A stretch of 64,000 nt of DNA from Aquanectria penicillioides (lineage: Eukaryota; Ascomycota; Sordariomycetes; Hypocreales; Nectriaceae), in contig PYIU01000003.1 in assembly GCA_003415625.1 (NCBI GenBank), forward strand, positions 4,836,001 to 4,900,000. Reading direction: 5' to 3'. The notes below the pieces were generated by a model, which saw only the letters and a program-made list of their open reading frames with translations, made no database searches and had not been told where the DNA came from. This document shows, piece by piece, positions 22,371 to 33,468 of this stretch (within the stretch, counting starts at the first letter, position 1; every line of letters starts with the position of its first letter). The position numbers were made by a program, and so were the translations under genes.

Positions 22371-25300
22371 CAAACGATGTCTAGGCGATCCGACCCGTTG
22401 TCAATAACACAGTGTTGGATGCTTGGATGAGCTGTTGCAGATAGTGCGGTTTCCGTCCCAGAACACTACGTTGGATCAACAATAGTTCTTTGCATTGAAA
22501 AGTGATGTCCACGCAAAAGTGATGTTCAGCCTCCCCCTCTCAAAACATTTTGTTTCAAGTGCTGTTTTTATTTGCCGTGGGATTTTTACAGGAAAGCCAT
22601 GTCCAGCAGTGCACACCATTTTCCATCTCCATGTCTTTTCGGTTTCCCGATCGCAAGCACCCTGCACTCGTCCGGTGTCGCAAACCGAGCTCAGATCATG
22701 TTCCGATCGAGACATACAGCTGAATGCGGCTGGACATCATCAGGAAAGGAGTCCAATCTAGGGTCACCATCTGTTTCCCATCGAAGCTCAGTTGGCGTTT
22801 CCGGGCTCCAGAAAACAGTGTGCACTCGGAAGAGAGGCTTGCGTTGTGAGACGGTAAGCTGATCATTTTTTTGACTTGATCAGCCTATCTGGAATAGATT
22901 TTTAATACAAATTCAGCGTATCTGGCTCTGCGGCAATTGATTGCTGCACTTGGAAGGTCCTCCATAGGGCACGACCTTGAATGCCCTTGATGTTTCTTCT
23001 GGATTGTGGACCTTTTGTCAGGCCCTTTTTGAAGCTTGGCTGCGTTCGACATCTTCCACTCAATGGTGGATTGGGTAGCGCGAGCCTTAGCTTTACTTCC
23101 AGAGGCCAAGTTTTGCTGGTGTGTTGCAAACATTTTGTCAAACTCGGCTGAGTTGCTCTACTCAGAAGACTGTCGTGTCAAAGCGCCATTGGACCTGTAG
23201 AAGTATTGAGTATGATAAGAGAATAAAATGATCTGTTTAATCTCCTTTGATGCGATATCGAACAACAAGCATATCTGGGTCGGTAGAAAACATCTTGAAA
23301 GGGGCCTTGAGCTGAACCCGAACTGTCTCTTGTGGAAAGAAGGTTGAGCTGAGGTCAAGAAGTTGGGTGATCCTTTCATGGTTTTCAGAGCCAATGGCAA
23401 CAATGACCCTCGTGGAACACCTGTTTTATTTTCATGACGTCGAAGCTCAATGCTGAGATGCATTTGTCTACTGGTACCCAGACCACTCAAGCGACCGCAA
23501 TCCTGACGGTTTGTTTTTCCGGCACGTATGGTAACTTTTGGCGTTGCAACTGACGTAAAGATTTTTCAGAAGCATGCAAAGCTTGAGATGACTGCTTTGA
23601 GAATATTGAGATGAGATTCGCGTATGGGACTGGAGGAAGGAGCATCGATCGCCTGTAGAGTAGCGCGGTTGCGATGTGGTCGGCCAGTGCTCGATGCGAG
23701 AGGGAATGGCTGGGGTCGAACATTACCTGATAGAATGCTGGATCTTGCAAAGAGAGTCTCCGGGAGGATGAAACTATGGCAAACATAATTCAGGTATTAG
23801 CGTTCAAAGCATGAGCTACTAAGTTCAATATCGCAAAGCATCATATCCATACCCGGAAGAGCAACAAGTTCGCGGTAATTCCAACACATCAATGTACGGG
23901 AATTAAAGGACTAATGACTCCAAAAAGAAACAAGGAAAGTGGATATCGATAGTTGCTATCTCCTTTGTGAAGTTTTCTTTTGTAGGGCAGAACAGCTTGG
24001 GATATCGGTACGGAGTACTTGAATGCACACAAGAAGTTTGAAACATCACGCTGTATAAAGAAACGAATTTAGCACCACGAACTGAGCAGGTCAAGCGGAG
24101 AAAGAAATTGCGTCCAGCCTTGAAACATAACCAACGGCAAATCTGAGATGGAACCTGGACGGTGCATGGGCACAGACGACCTTGCGAACTCACGTCCTGG
24201 TCGGAGGCTAGTATTTCCTAGCCCGGCTCGTGTGGTTGAAAGAGAATATTGATGCGGTAGATTTCAAGGAGAGTAGGTGGTGACTTTCTCTGTGGATTGC
24301 TGGCACTGGAATTCGGATTTAGCAGCTGGCAGCTGGCCGGGAAGCCCGAGCACCTGCCCAGCTTGCCAACCATGCATCACTTGTCTGGCTGCGATCACCT
24401 CAATGGCAGGTACTGCCATGAACTAGAGAGAAAGAAGGTAGGATTGGAGAAGAAGATCACGACGATGTGCAGACTGTGTTTTGATCTTACGAAGTCCCTG
24501 ACAGTAGCAGGACCGGGCATTGACACTGAAAGGCAAATTACGGAATCAAGATGAAGACCGGTTCCCAGCGTTCAAGTAAAAATACCTAGTTGTAAAAGGC
24601 ATTTTGCGTACCCATTGAGTGCTGTTTCTGCCAAGCCAAAAAAAAAAGTACCTTAACGCCAGAGTTTGTAGAGTACGCGCCCTCGATCTGCTTCACGAAT
24701 GGATGGTTGCTTCCCACCGAATCTAGATTTCGAAGTCCCCCAAAGTCCCACAAAGCTAATGTTCGCATTTTCATAGAGATCCTTTATGTAAATTCAATGC
24801 AAGGCAAGTGACTTGCAATAGTCGGCATCGCCCTTGATGCGGACACTTGACGAGTCAACTTTCTCTAGATCATCACTAAGCCGCAAATCTAGCGCTTTTA
24901 TAAGGTTTAGACACCTCTCTTATAAAGCCAGAAAGATGTCATGGATTTCAGGATAGCTTCGTTTAAAGCAGCCGTCAAAAAGAAGTTCTATTGTAAGTTG
25001 CTGGTTCTTGCGGTGGATTGGCGTTGGTGTAGCATTGTATAAATTCATTAAGAGAGTGTTGGATTTATATTCTTTCGGTCTGCGGTTAATAGTGAAGACT
25101 AGGAGAAGTAAATTTCTTGTGTTTCTTGTGCCTATCCTCGCCAAGAACGGTAAATACTGTATTGAAACCGCCATATTGTTGTGCAACTTTAAGATGGTGA
25201 AGCTCTGTGTGGATAATTAGGAGGCCCGGCTTTGCTATTGTCGCGAAACAAGCGACGATGTTGCAGTGGATTGTTGAAACTGAAGATGGCGGTAGTGGAC

Positions 25301-25411
25301 GCTTTGCTATTAGTGGCAACATTGGTGCACTGAATTTTTGGTTGGGTGATTGTCTTGTAAATTGACTTGGGCATTATGGTAGAGCTAGATACACTTTATT
25401 ACCTTTTGCAG

Positions 25412-25735
25412 TCACCGGGTACACGAACATGGCTGGGTGAGAGACTGAATTGCTTGTTGTCCTGCCACAATATCTATATGAAAGTGATCCACTTGACTGT
25501 AAGAGAATAGACCTTGAATTGTCAGAACAGATCTCGTAAAGTCCTCATAGGCAACCCTAAGACACTGAACGGCAGGAAGGTTTTGGACGTCATAGAGAAA
25601 CTCATTGTCGGAGAAGTATTCTTTTGTGAGTTCTTCCATTAAGAGACGGGTCTCTTTCTTAACATAATCAGCCTTCAACCAGGCATAAAGAATGATAGGG
25701 AGAACAATAGTGCCTCAAGCAAGCTCTCGCATCCA
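25412..25735 (-). pseudogene. Coding-like fragment, probably a gene remnant
   Basis: Read on the minus strand, this gives about 95 residues of normal composition with amphipathic helices (ILYAWLKADYVKKETRLLME, KEYFSDNEFLYDVQNLPAVQ, VAYEDFTRSVLTIQGLFSYS), closed by a stop at 25412. Upstream the frame is broken by a stop codon and no start or splice sites restore it. I cannot name the family. A decayed gene or transposon fragment is the most likely reading. Confidence 0.3.
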
Positions 25736-26472
25736 CTAAGATTTGAGATGGCAACTTAAAGGCTACAGCTGCTTCCAGCCTAGAAGAAATTTAAAGGGTT
25801 CAAACGCACCAGTAGTTTCCCTTTGGGTGCTGAGGCGCAGGCGAGGCAATATTGACGTGGCAGATTCGCCTCTAGTCCAAGTCAGCCTAGAGTAGATGGT
25901 CTAGTGTAAATAACACTGTACAGTTGTCACGAGTGACATAGTGCCAACCGGCCCAACAGTATTTTAACGGTGAAAGCACGGTGTGCACCCCCCCTCGAAA
26001 ACTGTCACGCCCGATTTCTCCAGACCCCCCTTCACCCAGGAAGCGCACCCAGCAGGGTCGGTCGGTAGGGAAGGAGGGATGAAGGACGCAACAGTAACAC
26101 AGCATATCATATCTGCAGCCAGGGAGAGGATGCCAGCCAATAGCTTCAGATTCGAGCGACCCAACCTCGTTGAATTCGAAGCGGAATGCGGATAATTTTG
26201 TATCAGGATAAATAGAGTCAACAGGTGATCAGATTTGCAGGTCGGCTAGATCCTTTCGAGGCGCTGTGGGTGCTGAGGCTGGCTTAGCAAAGTTGCGTTA
26301 CTAGTCATGGACGCCATGTGATCGGGTCCCAAGGACCGGGTAACATGATCACCGTGTCGGGGGTATATCACATTGCTCACGTCCCGCTAAACCTCACAGC
26401 CTGAGACAGACTTGACTCTGCACCAACAACCCACAGCGGACACGCGCCATCGAGACGTGCAAGTTCGCCAGC

Positions 26473-28878
26473 ATGGAGAAATACCCGTTCCCCCACGACG
26501 CCGTCGCTAACCCGGAATCCATTGTCGCTGGTCGGCAATATCGATTCACTGTCATCAGTGACGTAGTCGTGCGGTACGAGTGGGCTGAAGACGGCGTCTT
26601 TGAGGACCGCCCCTCCACTTTTGTCCTCAACCGAAACTTCCCAAAGCCGTCCTTCACGGTCAAGGAAACCGAGAAGAAGCTGCAGATCATCGCCGGCTCG
26701 TTCCATCTCACTTACGACAAGAAGCCCTTCAGCGCCAATGGCCTGGTCGTGACATTTCCCACCACAGCCACGTCGCAGGGAGGGGAATGGCGGTACGGCG
26801 CTGCGCCTCAGCAGAATCTTGGCGGCACCGTGAGGACCTTGGACGGGGTCAATGGCCGAGTTGACGTCGACCCTGGCGTGCTGTCTCGGCAAGGTTTTGC
26901 GGCGCTTGACGACAGCAAGTCTGTCTTGTTTGAGAAGGACGGCTTTGTGGCCCCCCGCCGCTCCGGCGATGATCGGATTGACGGCTACCTGTTTTGCTAC
27001 GGACATGACTTCAAAGCCGCCATCAAGGAGTTTTATGCCCTCAGCGGCCATCAGCCTCTCCTCCCCCGTTGGGCTTTTGGCAATTGGTGGAGCAGATACC
27101 ACAGATACAGCGGCGACGATTACCTGGCCCTGATGGACAAGTTCAAGGCCAACAACATCCCGCTCTCTGTCTCTGTGGTAGACATGGATTGGCATCTCGC
27201 AGGCTGGACTGGATACACTTGGAATAGAGCTCTGTTTCCAGACCCCAAAGGATTTGCCGATGCACTGCACGATCGAGGTCTTCAGATGACACTGAACGAC
27301 CATCCGCACGAGGGTGTGCGATCCCACGAGGAGCAGTATGAAGACATGGCCCGGGCCCTTGGGCGCGACACCAGGAACAAGGCGCCCATTCCGTTCGATT
27401 GCGCCGACCCCAAATACATGAACGCCTTCTTCAAGGTTCTGCACCGAAGCTTGGAGCGAAAGGGTTGCGATTTCTGGTGGATTGACTGGCAGCAAGGCAC
27501 CAGCTCCCGAATGCCAGGATTGGACCCCCTCTGGGTGCTGAATCACTTCCAGTACCTCGACCAGGCAAAGATCACGTCAAGCACAGAGCCTCTCGTTTTA
27601 TCTAGATACGCCGGTCCAGGAAGCCACCGCTACCCGCTGGGCTTTTCTGGCGACTCCTTCTCGACATGGCAGTCTCTTGAATTCCAGCCCGAATTTACAG
27701 CAACAGCCTCCAACATCGGCTATGGCTGGTGGAGCCATGATATCGGTGGCCATGTCTCAGGTTCACGCGACGATGAGCTGACTGCTCGCTGGGTCCAGCT
27801 GGGCGTTTTCTCTCCCGTGTTGCGCCTCCACTCCTCGAACAGTCAGTGGAACTCGAAAGAGCCGTGGAATTATCGCCCCGAGAACAATGCTGCTATGCAG
27901 AAATCGCTACGGCTGCGTCATCGCCTGGTGCCCTACCTGTATACGGCCAATGTTGCCGCCGCAGAGTCAGATATTCCTCTCATTATGCCGCTGTACTGGA
28001 ACTTCCCCAACCGGGAAGAGGCGTACCAGTACCCGAATGAGTATTTCTTCGGCCCTTCGCTCGTCGTTGCTCCAATTGTGAAGCCGCGGGATAAGAGGAC
28101 GGCACTTGCCGAAGTCAAGGTGTGGGTGCCTCCTGGACGCCACGTCGAAATCATGACTGGATATGTCTACGATGGAGATCGTGAGATTTCCATGTACCGC
28201 TCTCTTGAGCAATTGCCAGTTCTCGCCCCGCAGGGATCCATCATTCCTTTGGATGCAAAGGGCGCGCCAGCCAATGGATGCGCCAACCCTGACGAACTTG
28301 AAGTCCTAGTCGTGGTTGGTCGTGACGGCCAGTATACCATTTTGGAGGACACAAGAGATGATGAGCCAAAGGATCAATCTCAAGGCCTCCGAAGCTACCG
28401 ATCGATCAATGTTGACTACAACCAAGCATCTGGACGTCTCAAGACGGTAACGAGCGGTAAGAAATGGGCGTTCCGGTTCCTATCGATGCGTAGGTCGCCT
28501 GACCAAGTGAACATCCTGGTGGACGGCATTCCTCGAGCGGATGTAGCCGTCGTAAGCGTGTTCCCCGAAGGAGGATCCGTACTGTCCACTGCAACTTCCA
28601 GCACCGTGGTGATGATCCAGGAGGATCTGCCACCCCAGAGCCGGATCACGATTGAGCTTGGCCCTGATCCACAACTCGATGTGCTGGACCAAACGCAAAC
28701 GCTACATGATTTGCTTTTCGATTTCCAAATAGAATTCGGCACGAAGGACAGAGTCTGGGACATCCTTCGTTCCAACCAATCAACTAGAACCAAAGTCGGA
28801 GCTCTGATGAACGTTGGCCTCGATGAACACATCGTTGGTCCGCTTGTCGAGCTCCTGGTCGCGGATAGCAGGGCTTAG
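26473..28878 (+). CDS. Glycoside hydrolase family 31 (alpha-glucosidase-like)
   Basis: A single exon encodes 801 residues. The N-terminal beta-sandwich (about 1-190) precedes a GH31 (beta/alpha)8 barrel beginning at LLPRWAFGNWWSRYHRYSGD. The predicted nucleophile is Asp338 in DFWWIDWQQG, and the acid/base is Asp394 in GFSGDSFSTW, followed by GYGWWSHDIGGH. C-terminal beta domains include YQYPNEYFFGPSLVVAPI and WVPPGRHVE. The nucleophile motif departs from the common WxDMNE of alpha-glucosidases and belongs to a subgroup I recall from bacteria and some fungi, so the substrate is uncertain: an alpha-glucoside or alpha-xyloside are possible. There is no signal peptide, so the enzyme is probably intracellular and acts on imported or internal oligosaccharides. 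The start at 26473 is supported by the frame and by the short charged leader MEKYPFPHD. Confidence 0.93.
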   Translation: MEKYPFPHDAVANPESIVAGRQYRFTVISDVVVRYEWAEDGVFEDRPSTFVLNRNFPKPSFTVKETEKKLQIIAGSFHLTYDKKPFSANGLVVTFPTTATSQGGEWRYGAAPQQNLGGTVRTLDGVNGRVDVDPGVLSRQGFAALDDSKSVLFEKDGFVAPRRSGDDRIDGYLFCYGHDFKAAIKEFYALSGHQPLLPRWAFGNWWSRYHRYSGDDYLALMDKFKANNIPLSVSVVDMDWHLAGWTGYTWNRALFPDPKGFADALHDRGLQMTLNDHPHEGVRSHEEQYEDMARALGRDTRNKAPIPFDCADPKYMNAFFKVLHRSLERKGCDFWWIDWQQGTSSRMPGLDPLWVLNHFQYLDQAKITSSTEPLVLSRYAGPGSHRYPLGFSGDSFSTWQSLEFQPEFTATASNIGYGWWSHDIGGHVSGSRDDELTARWVQLGVFSPVLRLHSSNSQWNSKEPWNYRPENNAAMQKSLRLRHRLVPYLYTANVAAAESDIPLIMPLYWNFPNREEAYQYPNEYFFGPSLVVAPIVKPRDKRTALAEVKVWVPPGRHVEIMTGYVYDGDREISMYRSLEQLPVLAPQGSIIPLDAKGAPANGCANPDELEVLVVVGRDGQYTILEDTRDDEPKDQSQGLRSYRSINVDYNQASGRLKTVTSGKKWAFRFLSMRRSPDQVNILVDGIPRADVAVVSVFPEGGSVLSTATSSTVVMIQEDLPPQSRITIELGPDPQLDVLDQTQTLHDLLFDFQIEFGTKDRVWDILRSNQSTRTKVGALMNVGLDEHIVGPLVELLVADSRA

Positions 28879-30218
28879 TCCGTGGCCTAATGAAGCATTT
28901 GATGCGGGCCTGTTTTTTATAGTAGCAGTAGCATGAGTAACAAATGAGACATGACAAGCACGTTGCTCACCAGAGCGTGGCTTGGGGGTTACAACGTCTG
29001 TGTATGACCTAGGGGAAATCTTTGAGACAGCAGCAACATATCATCAACATATCAGCAACATAACAGCAACAGCAACAGCAACAGCATATCACTACGCAAT
29101 TGTTAGTTTTGATCAATTGAATTATACTGCATCCTGACTATCATGTATATTCTGTGTCAAGGCTCAATATGAAGAAGTAGGCAGCGGTCGCAGTGTTTTG
29201 AGCTGCGAGCTGGCTTATAACACAAGCTAAGGTTTCCTCGAGTTGAGTATTATGCATCGATTAGAGAGGGGCGGTTCTCGAGAGGTGTGTACCTGACCTG
29301 GGTACTTGTCACTCCACCAACACCATCGGCCACAAGACATGCCCTCTTATCACGAGTCATCATGCGGGAGGCCGACCACCCGTTGACTCTCGACCCTCAT
29401 TCGTCCATGAGACACAGATCAACACATCCTATAGCCCATGATTTCCGACTTCATTTCAACTCGTAGGCGATGTGGCTTAATGGTAAAGCATCTCTTGCCA
29501 GAGTGCCCGGGCATTGGACCTCACATATCAGTTATCCATGGTCACTGCAGGGGCCTGGACATCAATCAGGATGGATCACAAGAGAAGATCCCTAGTTCGA
29601 TTCTAGGCATCGCCATAGTTTTTTTTTGAGGTCTCATTGTTTTGGCCAACAGGTTAGGTTTCATGCTTGTGATCAACATACTGCTCCAAGCCAGATATGG
29701 CGGCATTGAAGGTCGAGATTAGAAACTCTTGATTACAGGTGACTAGTTACATCAAGCCAATTCGAAAATGGAGTGAAACAAAATAGTCACAAGAAGCCTA
29801 TAGTACTAAACGACCAGCACCACGATGAGATTGCAATGGGTGATTCAGTATGTCCAATAATTCGGCAGGGCTCCAGGGTAGGGTCGGGTCAGCATTTCCT
29901 CCCTCATGGGGTTGACAAGGTTCACACACCAATTCCGATATATTGCAGTACTGATAGTGCGATATTTTTATTATCATTTCGGGGTTTGGCTCGATTTGAC
30001 AAAAAGAACGATTTGTTCTTGTCCTTGGCAATATGTAATAGAGCTTCGTACTGAGCCTTGGTAGCGCCTTGGGTGGTGACCCCGCTGAGGAGGAGGACCA
30101 GGGAGGTACGTACCCGAGACTGGGTGAACTGACGTCGAAAGCAAGCTCAGATGCAAGGATTTCGGCAGCATTGACAACGGTCTTCCAACCTCAACTTCAG
30201 CACCTCACAACTGCAACA
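28879..30218. other. Intergenic region carrying a tRNA
   Basis: Contains an AACAGC/CAGCAA repeat (about 29050-29092), the intron-containing tRNA at 29466-29615, and the promoter region of the RRF gene. Nothing else is supported. Confidence 0.6.
29466..29615 (+). tRNA. tRNA, probably Gly (GCC), with an ~80-nt intron
   Basis: The acceptor stem GGCGATG pairs perfectly with CATCGCC (29608-29614) and the discriminator is A. The A box is TGGCTTAATGG; the D stem is GCTT/AAGC; the T arm is CCTAG-TTCGATT-CTAGG with a good B box; a T run after 29618 is a Pol III terminator. The anticodon loop reads TT-GCC-A (29495-29500), after which an intron of about 80 nt (29501-29580) precedes the 3' half. Two pairings of the anticodon stem are possible. 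ATCTC with GAGAA keeps U33 and gives anticodon GCC and a 4-nt variable loop (normal for tRNA-Gly), but has one A-A mismatch. TCTCT with AGAGA is perfect but loses U33. The identity is therefore probable, not certain. Confidence 0.72.
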
Positions 30219-31181
30219 ATGGCATTCTCACGAGCCAATGCGCCCGCAAGACACTGCTTGCGCCTCCTGGCGTACGAAGGGTATGCCTAATCCCCAATAT
30301 AAGCTCGGGCGTCGCTCCGCAGCAGAAGCTCCCCGGCCGGTCTCGTGCCTCAACTGACATTCTTCTCCAGACCGGCTTTTCAGAACGTTCCCCGTCGACA
30401 CGCCGCTCCTCTGGCGGCAACTCTCTCCGCACAGCCTCTCACACAGTGTTCCGTCCGCCCCTTCAACTCCTCCGCCGCCCTGCTCAAGAAGCGCAAGATC
30501 GCCCTCCCCGCAAACAGCCCCATTCGCAAGGACTCCCAACACGCAGCGGCAGCCGCCTCCTCCAGCAACGATGCCCCCTCGCCCTCCCCAAAGGGCCAGC
30601 TTAACCCCGAAGACCCCCTCGACTTCTCCGTCGTGACCGCCGCCTACGCCCCCATCGACGCTCACTTCAAGACTCAGCTGGCCGGCATGGCCCACGGCGG
30701 CCGCTTCAACCCGACCAACCTGGGCGCCCTCCCCGTGTCCGTCAAGGAGCACGGCGCCGAGGCTGCCGCAACCTTCCAGCTCCGCGAGCTCGCCCAAGTC
30801 GTCCCGCGCTCCGGCCGCACCATCTCCCTGCTAGTCCACGACAAGGAGTACATCAAGCCCATCATGTCGGCCGTCCAGGCCAGCCGCGAGTTCAACCAGC
30901 AGCCTCAGCGCTCCGAGGACAACGACCTTGAGCTGCTCCTCAAGGTCGAGCTTGAGCGCAAGGAAGACGTCCTGCGCCGCATCAAGGAGGCCACACAGGC
31001 CTGGCGCGAGCGGATTCGCCAAGTGCGTTCCCGCCACGACAAGACGCTCAAGGACTGGAAGAAGAACGGCGCAGTGCTGCCCGACGTCGTGAAGCGCGCC
31101 GAGAAGGAGCTCCAAAAAGTCCAAGACAAGAAGATGAAGGAGATTGACCAGGACGAGGCTCAAATCACTCGACAGCTATAA
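30219..31181 (+). CDS. rrf1: Mitochondrial ribosome recycling factor
   Basis: Two exons, 30219-30280 and 30371-31181 (intron GTATGC...CCAG), encode 290 residues. RRF acts with mitochondrial EF-G2 to split the post-termination ribosome. The first ~60 residues are Arg/Ala/Ser-rich (RANAPARHCLRLLAYEG, VPRRHAAPLAATLSA), a typical mitochondrial presequence, followed by a Pro/Ser linker. The RRF domain covers about 115-290: GRFNPTNLGALPVSVK (matching the family's ...P..L..I.V), ELAQVVPRSGRTISLLVHDKEYIKPIMSAVQAS, and the long C-terminal three-helix bundle rich in Lys/Arg/Glu (RRIKEATQAWRERIRQVRSRHDKTLK). Length fits fungal homologues. It is convergent with the next gene, with about 210 bases between stops. 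Confidence 0.88.
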
Positions 31182-31395
31182 ATTATGGAAGGGTAGAGAA
31201 CATGTCTTGTATGTATGGTAGTTGTATGATCACGCGCAATGAATCGGACGGACCTGTCCAAGGCTAGGGAAGAAGGGAGCGCTTAGGACTTCAAAACGTA
31301 AAAAAGGTGGATGGAACATTGTATAGTATATTACATATCGTGACAGAAAAAGTGTACACTGATCTTCCCTCTTTGGATCAATACTCTTTTCTCCT

Positions 31396-32556
31396 TTAAG
31401 CCTTTGCCTTCTGCTTTGCTTCCGTCTTGCTCGCGGTCTTGGGAGGATTCTTGGAAATCAGGGACGTTAGCTTGGCCTCAAATGAGTTGACGTCCTTGCT
31501 GGTGTACGTCTCGGCACGGAGGTGCCACGACCGGGACAAGCCAATGGGGTCCTGGGCGAATTTGGGCGTCTCGTGCTGGCCGTTGATGGCCTTTTCGAGA
31601 ATAACCTTGCGAACGGCTTCCTCAGCATCAGTGATGATGGGCTCGGGGGCCTTGGCCTGAGCCTCGCCTTGTGATTCACTCTCGGGCTTGTTCTTTTGTT
31701 GTTGGAGGTATTCCTCTGCGACGGCCTTGGTCTGGGGGTCGGCAAAGAAGCGAAGGCCATTCTGCTCAATCTCGGTGCCGTAGTGGCGGGCCTGAAATGA
31801 TTGGTGGGCGCCGATGGGGTCAGCCGTGCCCAGGACGCTGAGGTTGCTCAAAACGGCGGCAGCCTTGCCTGTGGTGCTTGACGGGGCGACGGGTGCAAAG
31901 TCGGCGAGGGCATTGAGGGTTAGCGATGGGGTGTAGTTGCTTGCAAGGCCGAAGCGGATGCTGTCGTCGAAAGCTTGCTCGTCGGCGTCCAATCGTGCAA
32001 ACTCATCGCCGCGGGGCTTGCGCTCCTTGTCGTTATCGTCATTCTTGCGTCGTCCTTCGAATCGCTTCGCACCGCCGCGCCCACGGCCGCCACGGCCACC
32101 AGAGCCACCGCGAGCAGTAAAACCACCACGACCGCCGCGGCCACCGCGACCACCAAAGCCGCCGCGGCCCCCAAAGCCACCACGGCCTCGGCTAGGGCGA
32201 CCATTGGCTTGCAAGGGCGAGCTCAGGTGGGCAGGCAGAGATGGAGCGTTGAGAGTGATGCCGCCCCGACCGCCTCGAGCACCTCGAGCACCCCCACGAC
32301 CGCCTCGAAGAGAAAGTTTGGGAAGGTTCTTTACATCGAGGACCTTGGGGCGGCCGGCACCAGCTTGGCCAGCGCGAATTGGGCTTCGGGATCGCGGAGC
32401 GGCGGGATTCGGGGTGTTGTTGCTGGCGCCATTGTGGTCGGCGGCTTGCAATTGGGTCGTGGAGAATTTTCGGATGCAACTTTGAAGAGCATCAGAGGCC
32501 TGCTCGAGCTCGGGCCTTGTCCGGCTACACACCGAACGGAAGGCGTGGCGTTGCAT
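31396..32556 (-). CDS. RGG-rich mitochondrial protein, possible mitoribosome component
   Basis: One uninterrupted exon of 386 codons. The N-terminus (HAFRSVCSRTRPELE, then CIRKFSTTQLQAA) looks like a cleavable mitochondrial presequence with an RxF/ST cleavage context. Residues about 85-165 form a dense Arg/Gly region with FGGRGGFGGRGG units, a hallmark of RNA-binding low-complexity segments. The C-terminal half is conserved-looking and non-repetitive (FDDSIRFGLASNYTPSLTLNAL, DPIGAHQSFQARHYGTEI, DPIGLSRSWHLRAETY), ending in a Lys/Ala tail. I do not recognise the family with certainty; a fungal small-subunit mitoribosomal protein is plausible because of the targeting signal and RNA-binding character. 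Its neighbour across the convergent junction is mitochondrial RRF, which is suggestive only. Confidence 0.8.
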   Translation of the reverse strand: MQRHAFRSVCSRTRPELEQASDALQSCIRKFSTTQLQAADHNGASNNTPNPAAPRSRSPIRAGQAGAGRPKVLDVKNLPKLSLRGGRGGARGARGGRGGITLNAPSLPAHLSSPLQANGRPSRGRGGFGGRGGFGGRGGRGGRGGFTARGGSGGRGGRGRGGAKRFEGRRKNDDNDKERKPRGDEFARLDADEQAFDDSIRFGLASNYTPSLTLNALADFAPVAPSSTTGKAAAVLSNLSVLGTADPIGAHQSFQARHYGTEIEQNGLRFFADPQTKAVAEEYLQQQKNKPESESQGEAQAKAPEPIITDAEEAVRKVILEKAINGQHETPKFAQDPIGLSRSWHLRAETYTSKDVNSFEAKLTSLISKNPPKTASKTEAKQKAKA

Positions 32557-33468
32557 TGTTGCTGGATGTCTCGTGAGGTTGATGATATCGATATCGAGTC
32601 GGCGGCATGAGATAATACAATTTTCTGCAGTTGACCTCTCGGATGACTAAGCCAACATCGACCCACACTCGATTCGCCATTGTACCTAGATAGACCCCAC
32701 CTAGGTATCTAAGGTACCAGGTAAGGTCCTTCTCACACACCTTGCACGTAGAAGCATACTATTAGTGGATTATGGGTTGAGGAGGTCCTTTCAGTGCAAA
32801 ATATCATTAATAAATTCAATCAAGCAATAACACCTCTGTTTATCTTCTTGAGCCGAATAGCTACCTATAGTCTCCGAGACCAACGCAATGCAAGATCCAC
32901 ATATTCCTGGCAAAGTACAAAACCATCGCGGCGCTCGTACATTGCCCCCGCCTCTGCCAATCCGCCAAAACATGGACTGCGTCTACTGCAGCCTCGCAGA
33001 CCAGTGCATTCAACACCTGTACATTGCGATACGAAAGATGCATTAACAAAGCCCATCTAGATACCTCGGGGTGAATGCTGGAGCCAAGCGGTGGCGACCT
33101 GGGTTCGTATACCGAGTTGACCATTCCTGGCCCCTGGGTCAGACAGCTACGTCCGTCCCTTCTCGGGTTGAACAATGGTCGGTACCAGCCACCCCAACAC
33201 GGTTGTCACCCCGTGGGCACGATCGACATGTTTACGTGCTGAATAATTCTGTTACCTCCGCTTGAAATCCTCCTCATTGCAATTCATTTCCCAAAAACCA
33301 AAAGGATCTTCAGATATGTCCAGCTGTATTGGCTCAGACTACGGCGTCCGACTTTTCCCGGGTTGCCCTCGGATCGCCGGCCGTCTCTCGTTCGTATTAA
33401 ATGCTCCCAGTGAGGGGAGTCGAGAAAAGGATTCTTTCTTTGTTTCTTGGCTGCATGCCTACCCCACC
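32557..33468. other. Intergenic region between the RGG gene and PPZ
   Basis: Both flanking genes are on the minus strand, so this holds the RGG gene promoter and the PPZ 3' flank. Apart from AGGTATCTAAGGTACC-type motifs near 32690-32720 I see nothing notable. Confidence 0.5.

Larger units (their letters stand above)
21415..26472. other. Gene-poor, AT-leaning region with coding-like debris
   Basis: Five kilobases without a convincing gene. They contain AT-rich patches (21525-21560, 21765-21840), the second copy of the dispersed repeat (22235-22370), and short minus-strand ORFs (22885-23790, 24586-24774, 25412-25678) that look protein-like only locally. The frame is often interrupted. The last 250 bases before 26473 would be the promoter of the GH31 gene. 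Confidence 0.5.

Noticed and set aside
22885..23786. Three consecutive minus-strand ORFs resembling one broken gene
   Set aside because: No shared frame, splice sites or recognisable family; listed only as part of the gene-poor block.
26377..27546. 389-codon minus-strand ORF opposite GH31
   Set aside because: Antisense to the GH31 barrel and without domain features.
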